IMG/VR virus record: IMGVR_UViG_3300042923_000595
Location: 1-32,058 of that record
Origin: a virus
Length of the DNA: 32,058 nucleotides
Strand: one strand, 5' to 3'
Shown: in pieces, positions 1 to 7,037 of the stretch
How positions within the stretch are numbered: position 1 is the stretch's first letter
How the letters are laid out: each line of letters starts with the position of its first letter
Program-made: the position numbers and the translations under genes
The notes under the pieces: generated by a model
Databases searched by the model: none
What the model saw: only the letters and a program-made list of their open reading frames with translations
Told to the model about the DNA's origin: nothing

Positions 1-304
1 GATAGACAATGAGAAAGCGCTGAGAAAGGCTGGATATATTAAGGATGATATTGATAAATATGAAGTGTCCATAATTAATAAAAATGAGAATAAATTAATT
101 GATGAGAATAAAACTGATAATGAATTGATAGAATTGTATGATCGATTATGGCAATCATTAAGTCAACAAAAAGAGTGGTTAAATTTTATTGATGAAATGG
201 CAGACCGAAAACTTAGTCCAGATGATATAAGAAGCATATTGACAATGACTTTATCATTTTCTAATGGTATGCAGCGATATTTAAACAGAAAACATGAAAG
301 TTGA
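1..304 (+). CDS. hypothetical protein, 5' partial
   Basis: The reading frame is open from base 2 to the TGA at 302-304, so this is the C-terminal part (about 100 residues) of a protein that starts upstream of the window. A GTG at 65 could serve as a start but has no well-placed Shine-Dalgarno, so I treat it as internal. The visible part is strongly charged and helical in character (many K, E, D, N), with no membrane segment or cysteine motif. No family recognised. Confidence 0.6.
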   Translation, partial: IDNEKALRKAGYIKDDIDKYEVSIINKNENKLIDENKTDNELIELYDRLWQSLSQQKEWLNFIDEMADRKLSPDDIRSILTMTLSFSNGMQRYLNRKHES

Positions 305-347
305 ATACAGAACATATATTCGTTTATAATATTTATGGGTGATAAAA

Positions 348-704
348 ATGAGTGGTGGTTATAGAGCAAAAATTCCATTGACAGATGATGAGGAACGAAT
401 TGTAAAAGAATATATATTCTTACCCTTAATTAGAATGGCTTTAGAACGTGATAAGAAAGTTATTAACATTACAAATACTAAATTTAAGACACATTATATA
501 GAATTAATTAATGAAGCTATACATCGTGTCACAAGTGATATGCGAAAGAATAAGGACGATATTTTCAATTACCACATTAGAATGACCAAACGAAATTGGT
601 TGTCATATGAGGTATATTGTAAGGGATATATCTATGATTTTGTTTTTCATAAGAGCATCGCAAGCGATTGGATCAATGAACGCATTAAAGACTATTTTAA
701 ATAA
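348..704 (+). CDS. hypothetical protein (118 aa)
   Basis: ATG at 348 is preceded by GGGTGAT with 5-nt spacing; a GTG at 339 in the same frame lies inside that ribosome site and is rejected. The product is a basic soluble protein of 118 residues, beginning MSGGYRAKIPLTDDEE, without membrane segments. It runs convergently into the minus-strand ligase gene, and the two 3' ends overlap by 13 bp, with no terminator hairpin visible between them. I do not recognise the family; position next to the ligase is the only context. Confidence 0.7.
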   Translation: MSGGYRAKIPLTDDEERIVKEYIFLPLIRMALERDKKVINITNTKFKTHYIELINEAIHRVTSDMRKNKDDIFNYHIRMTKRNWLSYEVYCKGYIYDFVFHKSIASDWINERIKDYFK

Positions 705-1525
705 TTGAAAATAAATTCTTGGAACACTGGAATTCGAAGTTTACCTGAACTAGTTAAGTTTCGATACTTTACTTTACATTTGATTAATTTATCAATATAA
801 ACAAATTTTTTGTCCTCAAATGTAATTATCTGTTTTGCGATTTTAAAGAAAGCTGATCTTTCTTTTGGTGGCATAAATTCCATTACTCCAGCAGATTTAC
901 CATTTTCAAATGATAGCAGTAATCCAAATTTATCTTTTATGAATCCACTGATAAAGACATCAGTGTAATGGTAGTTAATTACCTTAATCCATTGTTTTGA
1001 ACGTGTATTAGGAATATAGGAAGAGTCAGCAGCTTTTATTACGCATCCTTCTAGATTGTTATTTTGTATTGCGTTAAAATACTGTGTAGCATTTCCTTGA
1101 ATAAAGGGGACAATAAGTATATTTTTAGTATTAGATGGAATCAATTCATTTAATATTTCTTTGCGTTCAGTTAACGGAAGATGCATGACCGATTTATTTT
1201 TGTAATAAAGAACATCAAACACACAGAATAATATTTGATTAATTAGTTTGTTACTATGGAATCGTTGCATAAGTGCTTCAAAATCAGCTTTTCCTTCTTC
1301 ATCGGAAACAATTACTTCGCCATCAAGAACTGTACCACTCGGCAATGATAGATTCTGCAATTCAGGGAAGATAGTGGTAACTTCATTGTGGTGACGAGTA
1401 TATAGTTTGGTAGAATCAAAATGACTTAGGATTAATCTCATACCGTCAAATTTAAGTTCTGTGATGTAATTATCATCGTTGAATGGTTTATCTATCTGAT
1501 GGAGTAGCATTGGAGATACAAACAT
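692..1525 (-). CDS. ligB: ATP-dependent DNA ligase, small LigB/YoqV-like
   Basis: Seals nicks in DNA using ATP through a ligase-adenylate intermediate. The 277-aa product carries the nucleotidyltransferase motifs: motif I is ELKFDGMR, with adenylated lysine K25, then GTVLDGEVIV (motif III), EGCVIK (motif IV) and QWIKV (motif V). A short C-terminal OB-fold region follows. The length is that of the minimal ligase core, without an N-terminal DNA-binding domain. ATG at 1525 is chosen because GAGGTG lies 6 nt upstream; a GTG three codons earlier overlaps that site. It resembles the SPbeta LigB (YoqV) protein as I recall it. It is one of only two minus-strand genes in the window and is divergent from the promoter at 1622. 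A second, larger ligase is at 10144-11439. Confidence 0.93.
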   Translation of the reverse strand: MFVSPMLLHQIDKPFNDDNYITELKFDGMRLILSHFDSTKLYTRHHNEVTTIFPELQNLSLPSGTVLDGEVIVSDEEGKADFEALMQRFHSNKLINQILFCVFDVLYYKNKSVMHLPLTERKEILNELIPSNTKNILIVPFIQGNATQYFNAIQNNNLEGCVIKAADSSYIPNTRSKQWIKVINYHYTDVFISGFIKDKFGLLLSFENGKSAGVMEFMPPKERSAFFKIAKQIITFEDKKFVYIDKLIKCKVKYRNLTSSGKLRIPVFQEFIFNYLK

Positions 1526-1621
1526 ATTTAACACCTCTAAATCAATTGTAACAAAAATAGTACGGCATATTAAAGCTATAAAACAATGGGAGTTAGTGGG
1601 AAAATAAAATCAAATAAACTG

Positions 1622-1650
1622 TTGACAAGATAAATAATATTAAATATAAT
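1622..1650 (+). promoter_or_regulatory. sigma-A-type promoter, phage family copy 1
   Basis: TTGACA at 1622-1627, 17-bp spacer, TATAAT at 1645-1650. The spacer ends ATAATATTAAA and contains the palindrome TAATATTA, a sequence shared with the other promoters of this family. It drives the DUF3850-like gene and the genes after it. Confidence 0.9.
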
Positions 1651-1688
1651 AATGGTAATGAAATTAAATAAAAGGAGAAACAGTTAAA

Positions 1689-1925
1689 TTGACAGTACAT
1701 AAATTGAAGATTTTGCCGGAATATTTTATAGCAGTATGGGTTGGTAAGAAGACATTTGAAATTAGAAAGAATGATAGAGATTTTCAAGTTGGCGATGAAG
1801 TTATTCTTCAAGAATATGATCTAAAGAAAGGATACACAGGTTCGGAATTGGTAGTAATTATCACTTATATCACAGATTACGCTCAAAAAGATGATTATGT
1901 TGTGTTTGGAATTAAACGTAAATAA
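1689..1925 (+). CDS. DUF3850 (ASCH/PUA-like) domain protein
   Basis: A 78-aa protein whose pattern HKLKILPEYFIAVWVGKKT, then FEIRKNDRDFQVGD and a final VVFGI, matches the DUF3850 family, a small ASCH-like fold often found in phages and proposed to bind RNA. Function in this phage is unknown. Start is TTG at 1689, behind AAAGGAG with a rather long 11-nt spacing; no ATG is available before the conserved N-terminus. It is the first gene after promoter 1622-1650. Confidence 0.88.
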   Translation: MTVHKLKILPEYFIAVWVGKKTFEIRKNDRDFQVGDEVILQEYDLKKGYTGSELVVIITYITDYAQKDDYVVFGIKRK

Positions 1926-1961
1926 GTTCAGGATTTTATCGTAAAATAGTAAAAATTAAAC

Positions 1962-1976
1962 CCTTGTAAATAAAGG
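1962..1976 (+). repeat. 15-bp repeat CCTTGTAAATAAAGG, copy 1
   Basis: An exact copy occurs at 12705-12719. The ends CCTT and AAGG can pair around a 7-nt loop. Here it lies just before the ribosome site of a small membrane protein gene. Confidence 0.6.
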
Positions 1977-1997
1977 AATAAGGAGGTGACAATTTTG

Positions 1998-2258
1998 ATG
2001 AAATTAATTAAATATGTACAAAATCAAATTATCAAGGGTATTGATGGTAGTTTTCCTGATTTATTACAAATTGGATTTGATTTTGCTTTTTCGTTTTATA
2101 TATTAAGTTGTGCTGCTATTGAGTTTATTTATGTTAAAGTATTTTTAGAATTGTTTGGTTGGATTATTTCATTAGGATTAATGGTTTTAATGATTGGAAT
2201 ATCAGTGTTTTATTATCAAATTAGTATCAAGTCATGGAGAATATGGAAATCAAAATGA
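1998..2258 (+). CDS. small membrane protein (86 aa)
   Basis: A short amphipathic N-terminus is followed by two hydrophobic segments, roughly residues 28-45 and 49-72, ending in a basic tail (WRIWKSK), so a two-pass inner-membrane protein is likely. An exceptionally full Shine-Dalgarno (AAGGAGGTGA, 1980-1989) precedes it. TTG at 1995 has the better spacing (8 nt from GGAGG) and ATG at 1998 the better codon, so the start is uncertain by one codon. Family not recognised. Confidence 0.7.
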   Translation: MKLIKYVQNQIIKGIDGSFPDLLQIGFDFAFSFYILSCAAIEFIYVKVFLELFGWIISLGLMVLMIGISVFYYQISIKSWRIWKSK

Positions 2259-2290
2259 TATTAAATATATAAATTAAGGAGAAAATCGGA

Positions 2291-2797
2291 ATGAAGCAAA
2301 TATACCATGGGGTAGAGCATATTATATCAAGCAGGATTGATAACACTTTGGATAGATATTATTATATGCGTAAGAAAAATAAAAAAGGATTGTATGATTT
2401 AGATGAGTATACTATTAAATTAATAAAAATGAAATTAGAAACTCTAGAAGACGCTAACAAAGATATGTGGAAATATATGTTAAGGACTCATGATTTTAAT
2501 ATTCTCAATACAGAAGACATAATTGTGACAAAAAATGATGGAACTATTCCTGAGATAGGTGATACCGTGAGTTTATCAAAATCACAAGGAAAAATTACTA
2601 ATAGAATTATTGATAAAGATAAAAATGTCATTACATATTATACTGATATACCTATTAAGGAGATAGATTTAACTACCGATGAAGATTATGAACAAATGAG
2701 GAAGGAATTATATGACTTTTATAATGAAGTTTATGACAACAGAATAATTAATAAACAAAACAATAAGAAAAAATTATGGAATATATTATTTGGTTAA
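2291..2797 (+). CDS. hypothetical protein (168 aa)
   Basis: ATG at 2291 follows AAGGAGAAAATCGGA. The product is soluble and very charged. An N-terminal half is rich in Y, R and K (helical), and a middle part reads like a small beta domain (GDTVSLSKSQGKITNRIIDK, about residues 93-112). A basic C-terminus ends KKKLWNILFG. No catalytic motif or known family seen. Its stop codon starts a TAAAA-N6-TTTTA element. Confidence 0.75.
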   Translation: MKQIYHGVEHIISSRIDNTLDRYYYMRKKNKKGLYDLDEYTIKLIKMKLETLEDANKDMWKYMLRTHDFNILNTEDIIVTKNDGTIPEIGDTVSLSKSQGKITNRIIDKDKNVITYYTDIPIKEIDLTTDEDYEQMRKELYDFYNEVYDNRIINKQNNKKKLWNILFG

Positions 2798-2810
2798 AAC
2801 ACGAATTTTA
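2795..2810. repeat. TAAAA-N6-TTTTA dyad element
   Basis: Exact copy; its first three bases are the stop codon of the gene ending at 2797. N6 is CACGAA. Confidence 0.7.
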
Positions 2811-2831
2811 TTATAAAGGAGATGAGTTGAA

Positions 2832-3029
2832 TTGGTGACGATAGATACCTTGATTGGTCACAATAATCCCTCTGTACAGATAATTGGCTATCGAATAAGA
2901 GCGATACTTACTCAGACCGATCCTGTGAACAGTAAAGATTGTGACGATTTAGCTGGTTCAATTTTGGAGGCTGTTGATTCAGCCTATAAGCAAGGATATG
3001 AAGAAGCGGCTTATAATTATGGTGGTTAA
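2832..3029 (+). CDS. hypothetical protein (65 aa)
   Basis: Starts at TTG 2832 (a GTG is the next codon) behind AAAGGAGATGAG. It is a small soluble acidic protein with a helical C-terminal half containing ILEAVDSAYKQGYEEAA. No family recognised. Tightly placed between two genes with dyad elements on both sides. Confidence 0.7.
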   Translation: MVTIDTLIGHNNPSVQIIGYRIRAILTQTDPVNSKDCDDLAGSILEAVDSAYKQGYEEAAYNYGG

Positions 3030-3042
3030 AATGCGACTTTTA
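3027..3042. repeat. TAAAA-N6-TTTTA dyad element
   Basis: Exact copy beginning with the stop codon of the gene ending at 3029; N6 is TGCGAC. Confidence 0.7.
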
Positions 3043-3068
3043 TTTTAATAAGAGAAGGGAAAATTATT

Positions 3069-3938
3069 ATGGTATTTAAATTACCAAAAGAATTTTATGA
3101 ACGGAAAGAAAAAGAACATGAACTATCTAAAGTAACAATTAACGGAATAGACAAATATCCAGAAGAAATTGAAGATCAGTCGCTATCATCAGAAAATGAT
3201 ATTCAAGCAAATAGTTGGGGTCAAGATGCATTAGTTACTAAGTGGAATGATGAGTCGTTGATTAATAAAGTTAAATACTATCGCAATAATAGTTTGCCAC
3301 AACGACATTATCCATGTAATACATATGATGAAGCATTAATGTATTTATTGTTACCTGAGTTACTAAAAAGATTTGAGAGAAAAGCAAAACTAAATAGTAT
3401 AATTGATAAAAACTTTAATGGGAGGAAATTCAATTTGAAAAATATTAAATCTATTAAATTCGGATTTGAAAATTGTGACTCAATGGAAATTCCTATTAAG
3501 TACGTAGCTCAATTGCATTTAGCACAAATATCAAACAAGCAAATTGACTATGAATTAAACAATAGTTCTCAAAGAGTAAGCTATTCAGCTAAAGACTTTG
3601 GCATTCAAATTCATTCGTCTTTTAATAAAGAAGAGAATCACGCTTTAAATGATGAAGGAAAACCGTTTGATCGAATTATTAAATGGCCTGATATTGTAGA
3701 TGTGACAATTATTTATGAGGATGAATCAGAAGAAATATATTATCTTAATTGGTATTACAGTGATAATGAAAATGATGAAGTATATGAGGAAAACAATCTA
3801 TATCAACATCATAAAGAAAGCTTATTCGGGGAGTTATTTATCATTGTGAATTCAGATGAAGATTGGGATATCCTATTTCCAAATGGTACTGAAGATTGGA
3901 TTAATGATGAAGATAGGTTTAAATCTGACTGGTTGTAA
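3069..3938 (+). CDS. hypothetical protein, possibly two fused domains (289 aa)
   Basis: ATG at 3069 behind AAGAGAAGGG. The N-terminal part (about residues 1-120) contains WGQDALVTKWN and a segment YDEALMYLLLPELLKRFERK that looks like a helical domain. The C-terminal part (from about residue 123) reads as an acidic beta-rich domain, very high in D, E and N, ending RFKSDWL. The join between the two coincides with a strong internal ribosome site (GGGAGG, 9 nt, in-frame TTG at 3435). A shorter 167-residue product could therefore also be made. No family identified. Confidence 0.8.
   Translation: MVFKLPKEFYERKEKEHELSKVTINGIDKYPEEIEDQSLSSENDIQANSWGQDALVTKWNDESLINKVKYYRNNSLPQRHYPCNTYDEALMYLLLPELLKRFERKAKLNSIIDKNFNGRKFNLKNIKSIKFGFENCDSMEIPIKYVAQLHLAQISNKQIDYELNNSSQRVSYSAKDFGIQIHSSFNKEENHALNDEGKPFDRIIKWPDIVDVTIIYEDESEEIYYLNWYYSDNENDEVYEENNLYQHHKESLFGELFIIVNSDEDWDILFPNGTEDWINDEDRFKSDWL
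3420..3437 (+). promoter_or_regulatory. internal ribosome binding site with in-frame TTG
   Basis: GGGAGG at 3420-3425, 9-nt spacing, TTG at 3435-3437 in frame with the surrounding gene. It is stronger than many of the gene-start sites in the window. Confidence 0.5.
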
Positions 3939-3974
3939 TAATAAGAATAAAAAAACTTTTAACCGGAGGTAAGA

Positions 3975-4229
3975 ATGAACGATCCATTAGAAGAAATAGA
4001 GGAATCTTATTATGATACGACTTGCGATCCCGAAATAGAGTTGTCACCAAAAGCCATTGAGTACCTAATTTCTGAAGTTAAACAGCTAAGAGTGGAGAGT
4101 GACAAATATAAATACGCTCTACAACGTATAGACTGTCATATTAGATCAACTCCTGAGCCAATTCCGTATATTGTGGAAACATTAAAGAGAACACTTAATG
4201 AATATAAAGAGGATAATACTAATGATTGA
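3975..4229 (+). CDS. hypothetical protein (84 aa)
   Basis: ATG at 3975 behind ACCGGAGGTAAG. The product is acidic at its N-terminus (DPLEEIEESYYD) and then has a helical stretch (AIEYLISEVKQLRVESDKYKY shortened here) typical of small phage coiled-coil proteins. Its last 8 bases overlap the start of the next gene, so the two are probably translationally coupled. No family recognised. Confidence 0.75.
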   Translation: MNDPLEEIEESYYDTTCDPEIELSPKAIEYLISEVKQLRVESDKYKYALQRIDCHIRSTPEPIPYIVETLKRTLNEYKEDNTND

Positions 4230-4446
4230 ACAAGATAAAAATTGGAATGGTTATAAGTGTACTCGTACAGATTGTTACTGGAATATGTGGTTTCCTACTC
4301 AATTTAAAGGTATTGATTATTCTGCTGAAAGTTCAGAAGTATGTATTTCAGAGTCTCTAGATGAAATTAAAATGCAACCAAATACAAATAGATGTCCTGG
4401 ATATACGAGCTATGAAGGAGTTTGTGGACATCAGAAAGGAGAATAA
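4222..4446 (+). CDS. small cysteine-rich protein (74 aa)
   Basis: ATG at 4222 overlaps the end of the preceding gene and has AAAGAGGAT upstream. The product has a YKCTRTDCYW motif near the N-terminus and RCPGY plus VCGHQ near the C-terminus, so four cysteines and a histidine could bind one metal ion. No family recognised; metal binding is an inference from residue spacing. Confidence 0.75.
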   Translation: MIEQDKNWNGYKCTRTDCYWNMWFPTQFKGIDYSAESSEVCISESLDEIKMQPNTNRCPGYTSYEGVCGHQKGE

Positions 4447-4449
4447 TGA

Positions 4450-4752
4450 ATGTCATTATATGAACGTATTTGTCCAGTTACAGCAGTTCAATTTCATGAG
4501 AAAGATTATGCTGAAGATCAATTGAAATACCCAGATGTATTTGATAAAGCAATGATGTCGGAAATGTGGTATAGCAAATCAGCAGCAGACGGAAGATATT
4601 ATATTTCTCGTCAAGCACCTCCATTTGGAGATTTTCTTACAGTTCAAGAAAATGATTATATTATACGCGATGATTATGGTGTAACGTATATAATTCCTGA
4701 TTATGTGTTTGAAATGAAATATACAAAGATAAAGAATGAGAAAGGAGAATAA
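4450..4752 (+). CDS. PGDYG-like phage protein (100 aa)
   Basis: ATG at 4450 behind AAAGGAGAATAATGA. The C-terminal half has the pattern ENDYIIRDDYGVTYIIP, then VFEMKY. This resembles the small beta domain (PGDYG-type) found in many phage proteins of unknown function that begin with V/I-x-A-V-Q-F. The N-terminus CPVTAVQFHE fits the same group. A related protein lies at 29392-29751. No enzymatic role is known to me. Confidence 0.75.
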   Translation: MSLYERICPVTAVQFHEKDYAEDQLKYPDVFDKAMMSEMWYSKSAADGRYYISRQAPPFGDFLTVQENDYIIRDDYGVTYIIPDYVFEMKYTKIKNEKGE

Positions 4753-4754
4753 AT

Positions 4755-4925
4755 ATGCTAAAGGGTTGGATCAGTTGTGACCATACAGAGAAAAAATTTC
4801 TTGAATCAATAGGAATAAAACTTGGAGTCTATATTAATGGTTGTTTTGAGGACTGTGAGGTTTCTGATGAAGCGTTTGAAAAACTAGATCCATTGTGGGG
4901 ACAAATATTTTGGGGTCTACAATGA
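4755..4925 (+). CDS. small hypothetical protein (56 aa)
   Basis: ATG at 4755, two bases after the previous stop, with AAAGGAGAATAA inside the end of the previous gene, indicating translational coupling. The product contains the residues GWISCDHTEKKF and three cysteines (C8, C34, C38). No family recognised. Confidence 0.65.
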   Translation: MLKGWISCDHTEKKFLESIGIKLGVYINGCFEDCEVSDEAFEKLDPLWGQIFWGLQ

Positions 4926-4962
4926 AAGACAAGTTTTAACTGTATAAAATGGAGGTTAGAAA

Positions 4963-5265
4963 ATGGGATTTATTAATTTTTTAGGTGAATATCATCAAAA
5001 GCAAGAGAAAAGAAAAAGAGATTTGTTTGAATCTAGTCCTCAATACATAAAACGAGAAGCTGCTAAAGATGTTTTAATAAACGCTATTCCAAAAGATGGG
5101 AATACTTTACTTGTTTATGGTGGCTTAGGAAATAAAAATATATGCCAGATTAAAAATGAACAAGGTAAATTTTATAGAAAAGATAATAAAGATGGCATAA
5201 AAGAAAATGATGTATGGACTGAATTTAATATGTTTGAAAATATTAAGAAATTTATTAGAGAATAA
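4963..5265 (+). CDS. hypothetical protein (100 aa)
   Basis: ATG at 4963 behind AAATGGAGGTTAG. A basic helical N-terminus (HQKQEKRKRDLFE) is followed by a segment with glycine-rich VYGGLGNKN and a C-terminal aromatic part. It is soluble and has no cysteine cluster. No family recognised. A near-copy of the dyad element (TGAAA-N6-TTTTA, 4923-4938) precedes it and an exact copy follows. Confidence 0.75.
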   Translation: MGFINFLGEYHQKQEKRKRDLFESSPQYIKREAAKDVLINAIPKDGNTLLVYGGLGNKNICQIKNEQGKFYRKDNKDGIKENDVWTEFNMFENIKKFIRE

Positions 5266-5278
5266 AATACAGGTTTTA
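5263..5278. repeat. TAAAA-N6-TTTTA dyad element
   Basis: Exact copy starting with the stop codon of the gene ending at 5265; N6 is TACAGG. Confidence 0.7.
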
Positions 5279-5298
5279 ATGCCTGATGGGAGATAAAT

Positions 5299-5721
5299 AT
5301 GTCAGAAGAATTGATCCAATACTACATAGTCAATGAAGATTTGGTTGATAAAGAAAACAATCCAGTGAAAATGAGTGCAGGAAAATTGGCTGTTCAAGTG
5401 GCTCATGTGGCAACAAAAATGGCATATGCAGTAGGACGAAATAAAGAATTTAAGAAAGCTGCACATTTTGCTCCAACTGTAATGGAAAGTAATTTTGATA
5501 AATGGGATAACAGCGACTTACATAAAAAGATAATTCTTAGAGCACATGAAAAAATAATTGATAAGGTTCTTAATGATAAAAATATTACATGGTGTGTTTG
5601 TACTAGAGATGCAGGATTGACTGAAATTAAAGAAGGGCAACTGACAGTAGTAGCATTACCACCTTGCTATAAATCAGGCTTACCGAAATATATTCAACGA
5701 TTACAGCTATATAGAGGGTAA
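5299..5721 (+). CDS. Pth2-family peptidyl-tRNA hydrolase-like protein
   Basis: Pth2 enzymes, typical of archaea and eukaryotes, release tRNA from stalled peptidyl-tRNA. The 140-aa product shows the family signature KMSAGKLAVQVAHVATKMA (about residues 24-42) and the C-terminal DAGLTEIKEGQLTVVALPP block (about residues 105-124, conserved D-AG-T). The length is close to the usual 115-140 residues. ATG at 5299 follows TGGGAGATAAAT. The fold assignment is confident from these two blocks; whether it acts on tRNA in the cell is inferred. Bacterial hosts normally use the unrelated Pth1, so this is a phage-borne second type. It sits among small accessory genes. Confidence 0.88.
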   Translation: MSEELIQYYIVNEDLVDKENNPVKMSAGKLAVQVAHVATKMAYAVGRNKEFKKAAHFAPTVMESNFDKWDNSDLHKKIILRAHEKIIDKVLNDKNITWCVCTRDAGLTEIKEGQLTVVALPPCYKSGLPKYIQRLQLYRG

Positions 5722-5753
5722 TTCTATTCATTCGCATTGCTAAAGAACCGTTC

Positions 5754-5891
5754 ATGAATAAATGCGCATGTTGTGGCAGCAAGAAGAATATTAGGGAATT
5801 AGACTTTGATGAGGGCGAATCAACTTTATTTGTAATATTGTGTGAGGATTGTTGGAATGAATTAAAAACTATATTAAATAATGAGGAGTGA
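5754..5891 (+). CDS. zinc-ribbon microprotein (45 aa or longer)
   Basis: MNKCACCG near the start and LCEDCW near the end give two CxxC knuckles about 30 residues apart, the layout of a single treble-clef or zinc-ribbon domain. ATG at 5754 lacks a good ribosome site. The frame stays open upstream as far as the TAG at 5712, and GAGGG at 5714-5718 lies over the stop of the Pth2 gene, so a non-standard start such as ATT near 5721 or 5730 is possible. Function unknown; zinc binding is inferred from cysteine spacing. Confidence 0.6.
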   Translation: MNKCACCGSKKNIRELDFDEGESTLFVILCEDCWNELKTILNNEE

Positions 5892-5895
5892 TTAT

Positions 5896-6063
5896 TTGAA
5901 AAGATTAATGATGGAAGATCGTTATGCAATTAGCAGCAAAATCGGTGAAGCAAATCAATTTATTACGGAATATCTATACAAGATAGATGACAAAGAAGAT
6001 CAAGAGTATTTATTGAAGATTGGTAATAAATTAGATCATATCCAGTTTAATTTGATTGGGTGA
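5896..6063 (+). CDS. hypothetical protein (55 aa)
   Basis: TTG at 5896 is chosen because GAGGAGTGATT lies just upstream; an ATG at 5881 in the same frame sits before that site and overlaps the previous gene. The product is a small, charged helical protein with no cysteines. No family recognised. Confidence 0.65.
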   Translation: MKRLMMEDRYAISSKIGEANQFITEYLYKIDDKEDQEYLLKIGNKLDHIQFNLIG

Positions 6064-6077
6064 AAGGAGAATAAGCA

Positions 6078-6293
6078 ATGACCAATAATGAAAATAATCG
6101 CAAAGAATTATTTGATAGATGCTCAGACATTCTTAGTGAAATGAAAAATCTTAAAGCAATAATTCAAAATCCAGTTGATAAGTTAACGATCACCGATCGT
6201 AAAGCATGGGAAGCGTTCTATAGTGTAGAAATGAATAAATTAATTGATTGGAAAAATGATGTTATTGTGTTTTTAAATGAAAATATTAAATAA
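6078..6293 (+). CDS. hypothetical protein (71 aa)
   Basis: ATG at 6078 behind AAAGGAGAATAAGCA. A soluble, helical protein with one KAWEAFYS segment, ending NENIK. No family recognised. It belongs to a run of closely packed small genes. Confidence 0.7.
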   Translation: MTNNENNRKELFDRCSDILSEMKNLKAIIQNPVDKLTITDRKAWEAFYSVEMNKLIDWKNDVIVFLNENIK

Positions 6294-6295
6294 GT

Positions 6296-6311
6296 TAAAA
6301 GGAAAATTTTA
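6296..6311. repeat. TAAAA-N6-TTTTA dyad element
   Basis: Exact copy two bases after the stop at 6291-6293; N6 is GGAAAA. Confidence 0.65.
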
Positions 6312-6326
6312 TCGGGTGTGAATTAA

Positions 6327-6488
6327 ATGTTATTTTTCAATAATAAAAAATTAGAAACAGAGTATGAAAATATTGAAAAGTGTAGTATTTGTGGTCAGTA
6401 TAAAGAAATTGTTTTTCATGGTTTTGTAAATATGTGCCAGGATTGTTATGAAAGTACAGAAAGAGCGTGGGATGATTTTTATGACTAG
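6327..6488 (+). CDS. zinc-ribbon microprotein (53 aa)
   Basis: ATG at 6327 behind GGGTGTGAATTAA. KCSICGQ and MCQDCYE give two CxxC knuckles about 20 residues apart, so a single zinc-binding domain is likely. The layout is like the protein at 5754, but the sequences differ. It ends 17 bp before the 3' end of a minus-strand gene. Function unknown. Confidence 0.65.
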   Translation: MLFFNNKKLETEYENIEKCSICGQYKEIVFHGFVNMCQDCYESTERAWDDFYD

Positions 6489-6505
6489 ACAATAAATTTT
6501 GGCAT

Positions 6506-6958
6506 TTATTGGTGAATAATAATAAAAATAGCCCACAATGATGCTATTAAATATACGGTTGTTATAGGGATCGTACAAAGTTTAATGTAATCCATTAATC
6601 TTTTTTGATTAGTAAACTTTGTACCCTTAGATATTCTTAAGGCACTGCTTGCTCCACTGATAATTGTGTATAAAACAAGAATAATTCCACCAACAAAAAG
6701 GAACTTGTTATTGTTAAATATACCGCTGATACTCATATAATATATAGAATAAAAAATAGTAACTAATGTTGTAGTGGCAGCTAGTGTTAGATTAGCGCGT
6801 TTTTCACCGATAACGTTTCTGAACGTATTCAATTGTTCTAGTTTTTCGTTCAATTTTTCATTATCTACTACCCTGAGTGGTTTTATATAGTCTCTATAAG
6901 AATAGATATTGATTCCTAGCATGATCATTGTAAATATAACTAACCATACATATGCCAT
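6506..6958 (-). CDS. four-helix membrane protein (150 aa)
   Basis: One of two minus-strand genes. The start ATG (reading leftward from 6958) has an excellent AAGGAGGTC site 11 nt upstream. There are four hydrophobic segments, at about residues 2-18, 59-77, 87-106 and 130-147. A charged, helical loop between the first two contains NEKLNEKLEQLN. No signal-peptide cleavage site or family recognised. It is divergent from the gene at 7038, and the palindrome at 6994-7007 lies between them. Being opposed to all its neighbours, it may be expressed at a different stage, such as lysogeny. Confidence 0.8.
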   Translation of the reverse strand: MAYVWLVIFTMIMLGINIYSYRDYIKPLRVVDNEKLNEKLEQLNTFRNVIGEKRANLTLAATTTLVTIFYSIYYMSISGIFNNNKFLFVGGIILVLYTIISGASSALRISKGTKFTNQKRLMDYIKLCTIPITTVYLIASLWAIFIIIHQ

Positions 6959-6988
6959 TTGGACAAGACCTCCTTAGATTTGTTAATC

Positions 6989-7007
6989 ATTATATTCAAT
7001 ATTGAAT
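6989..7007. promoter_or_regulatory. palindromic operator candidate in divergent region
   Basis: ATTCAATATTGAAT (6994-7007) is a perfect 14-bp palindrome. It overlaps by one base a TATAAT -10 box reading leftward (6989-6994), so it would occupy the -35/-10 spacer of the minus-strand membrane gene. No clear -35 box was found. Confidence 0.5.
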
Positions 7008-7037
7008 TAAACTATACCTTTGAAAGTGGTGATATAT

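Noticed and set aside
5627-5929. Minus-strand frame opposite the end of the Pth2 gene
   Set aside because: It overlaps the conserved Pth2 C-terminal block and a zinc-ribbon frame, and lacks a ribosome site.
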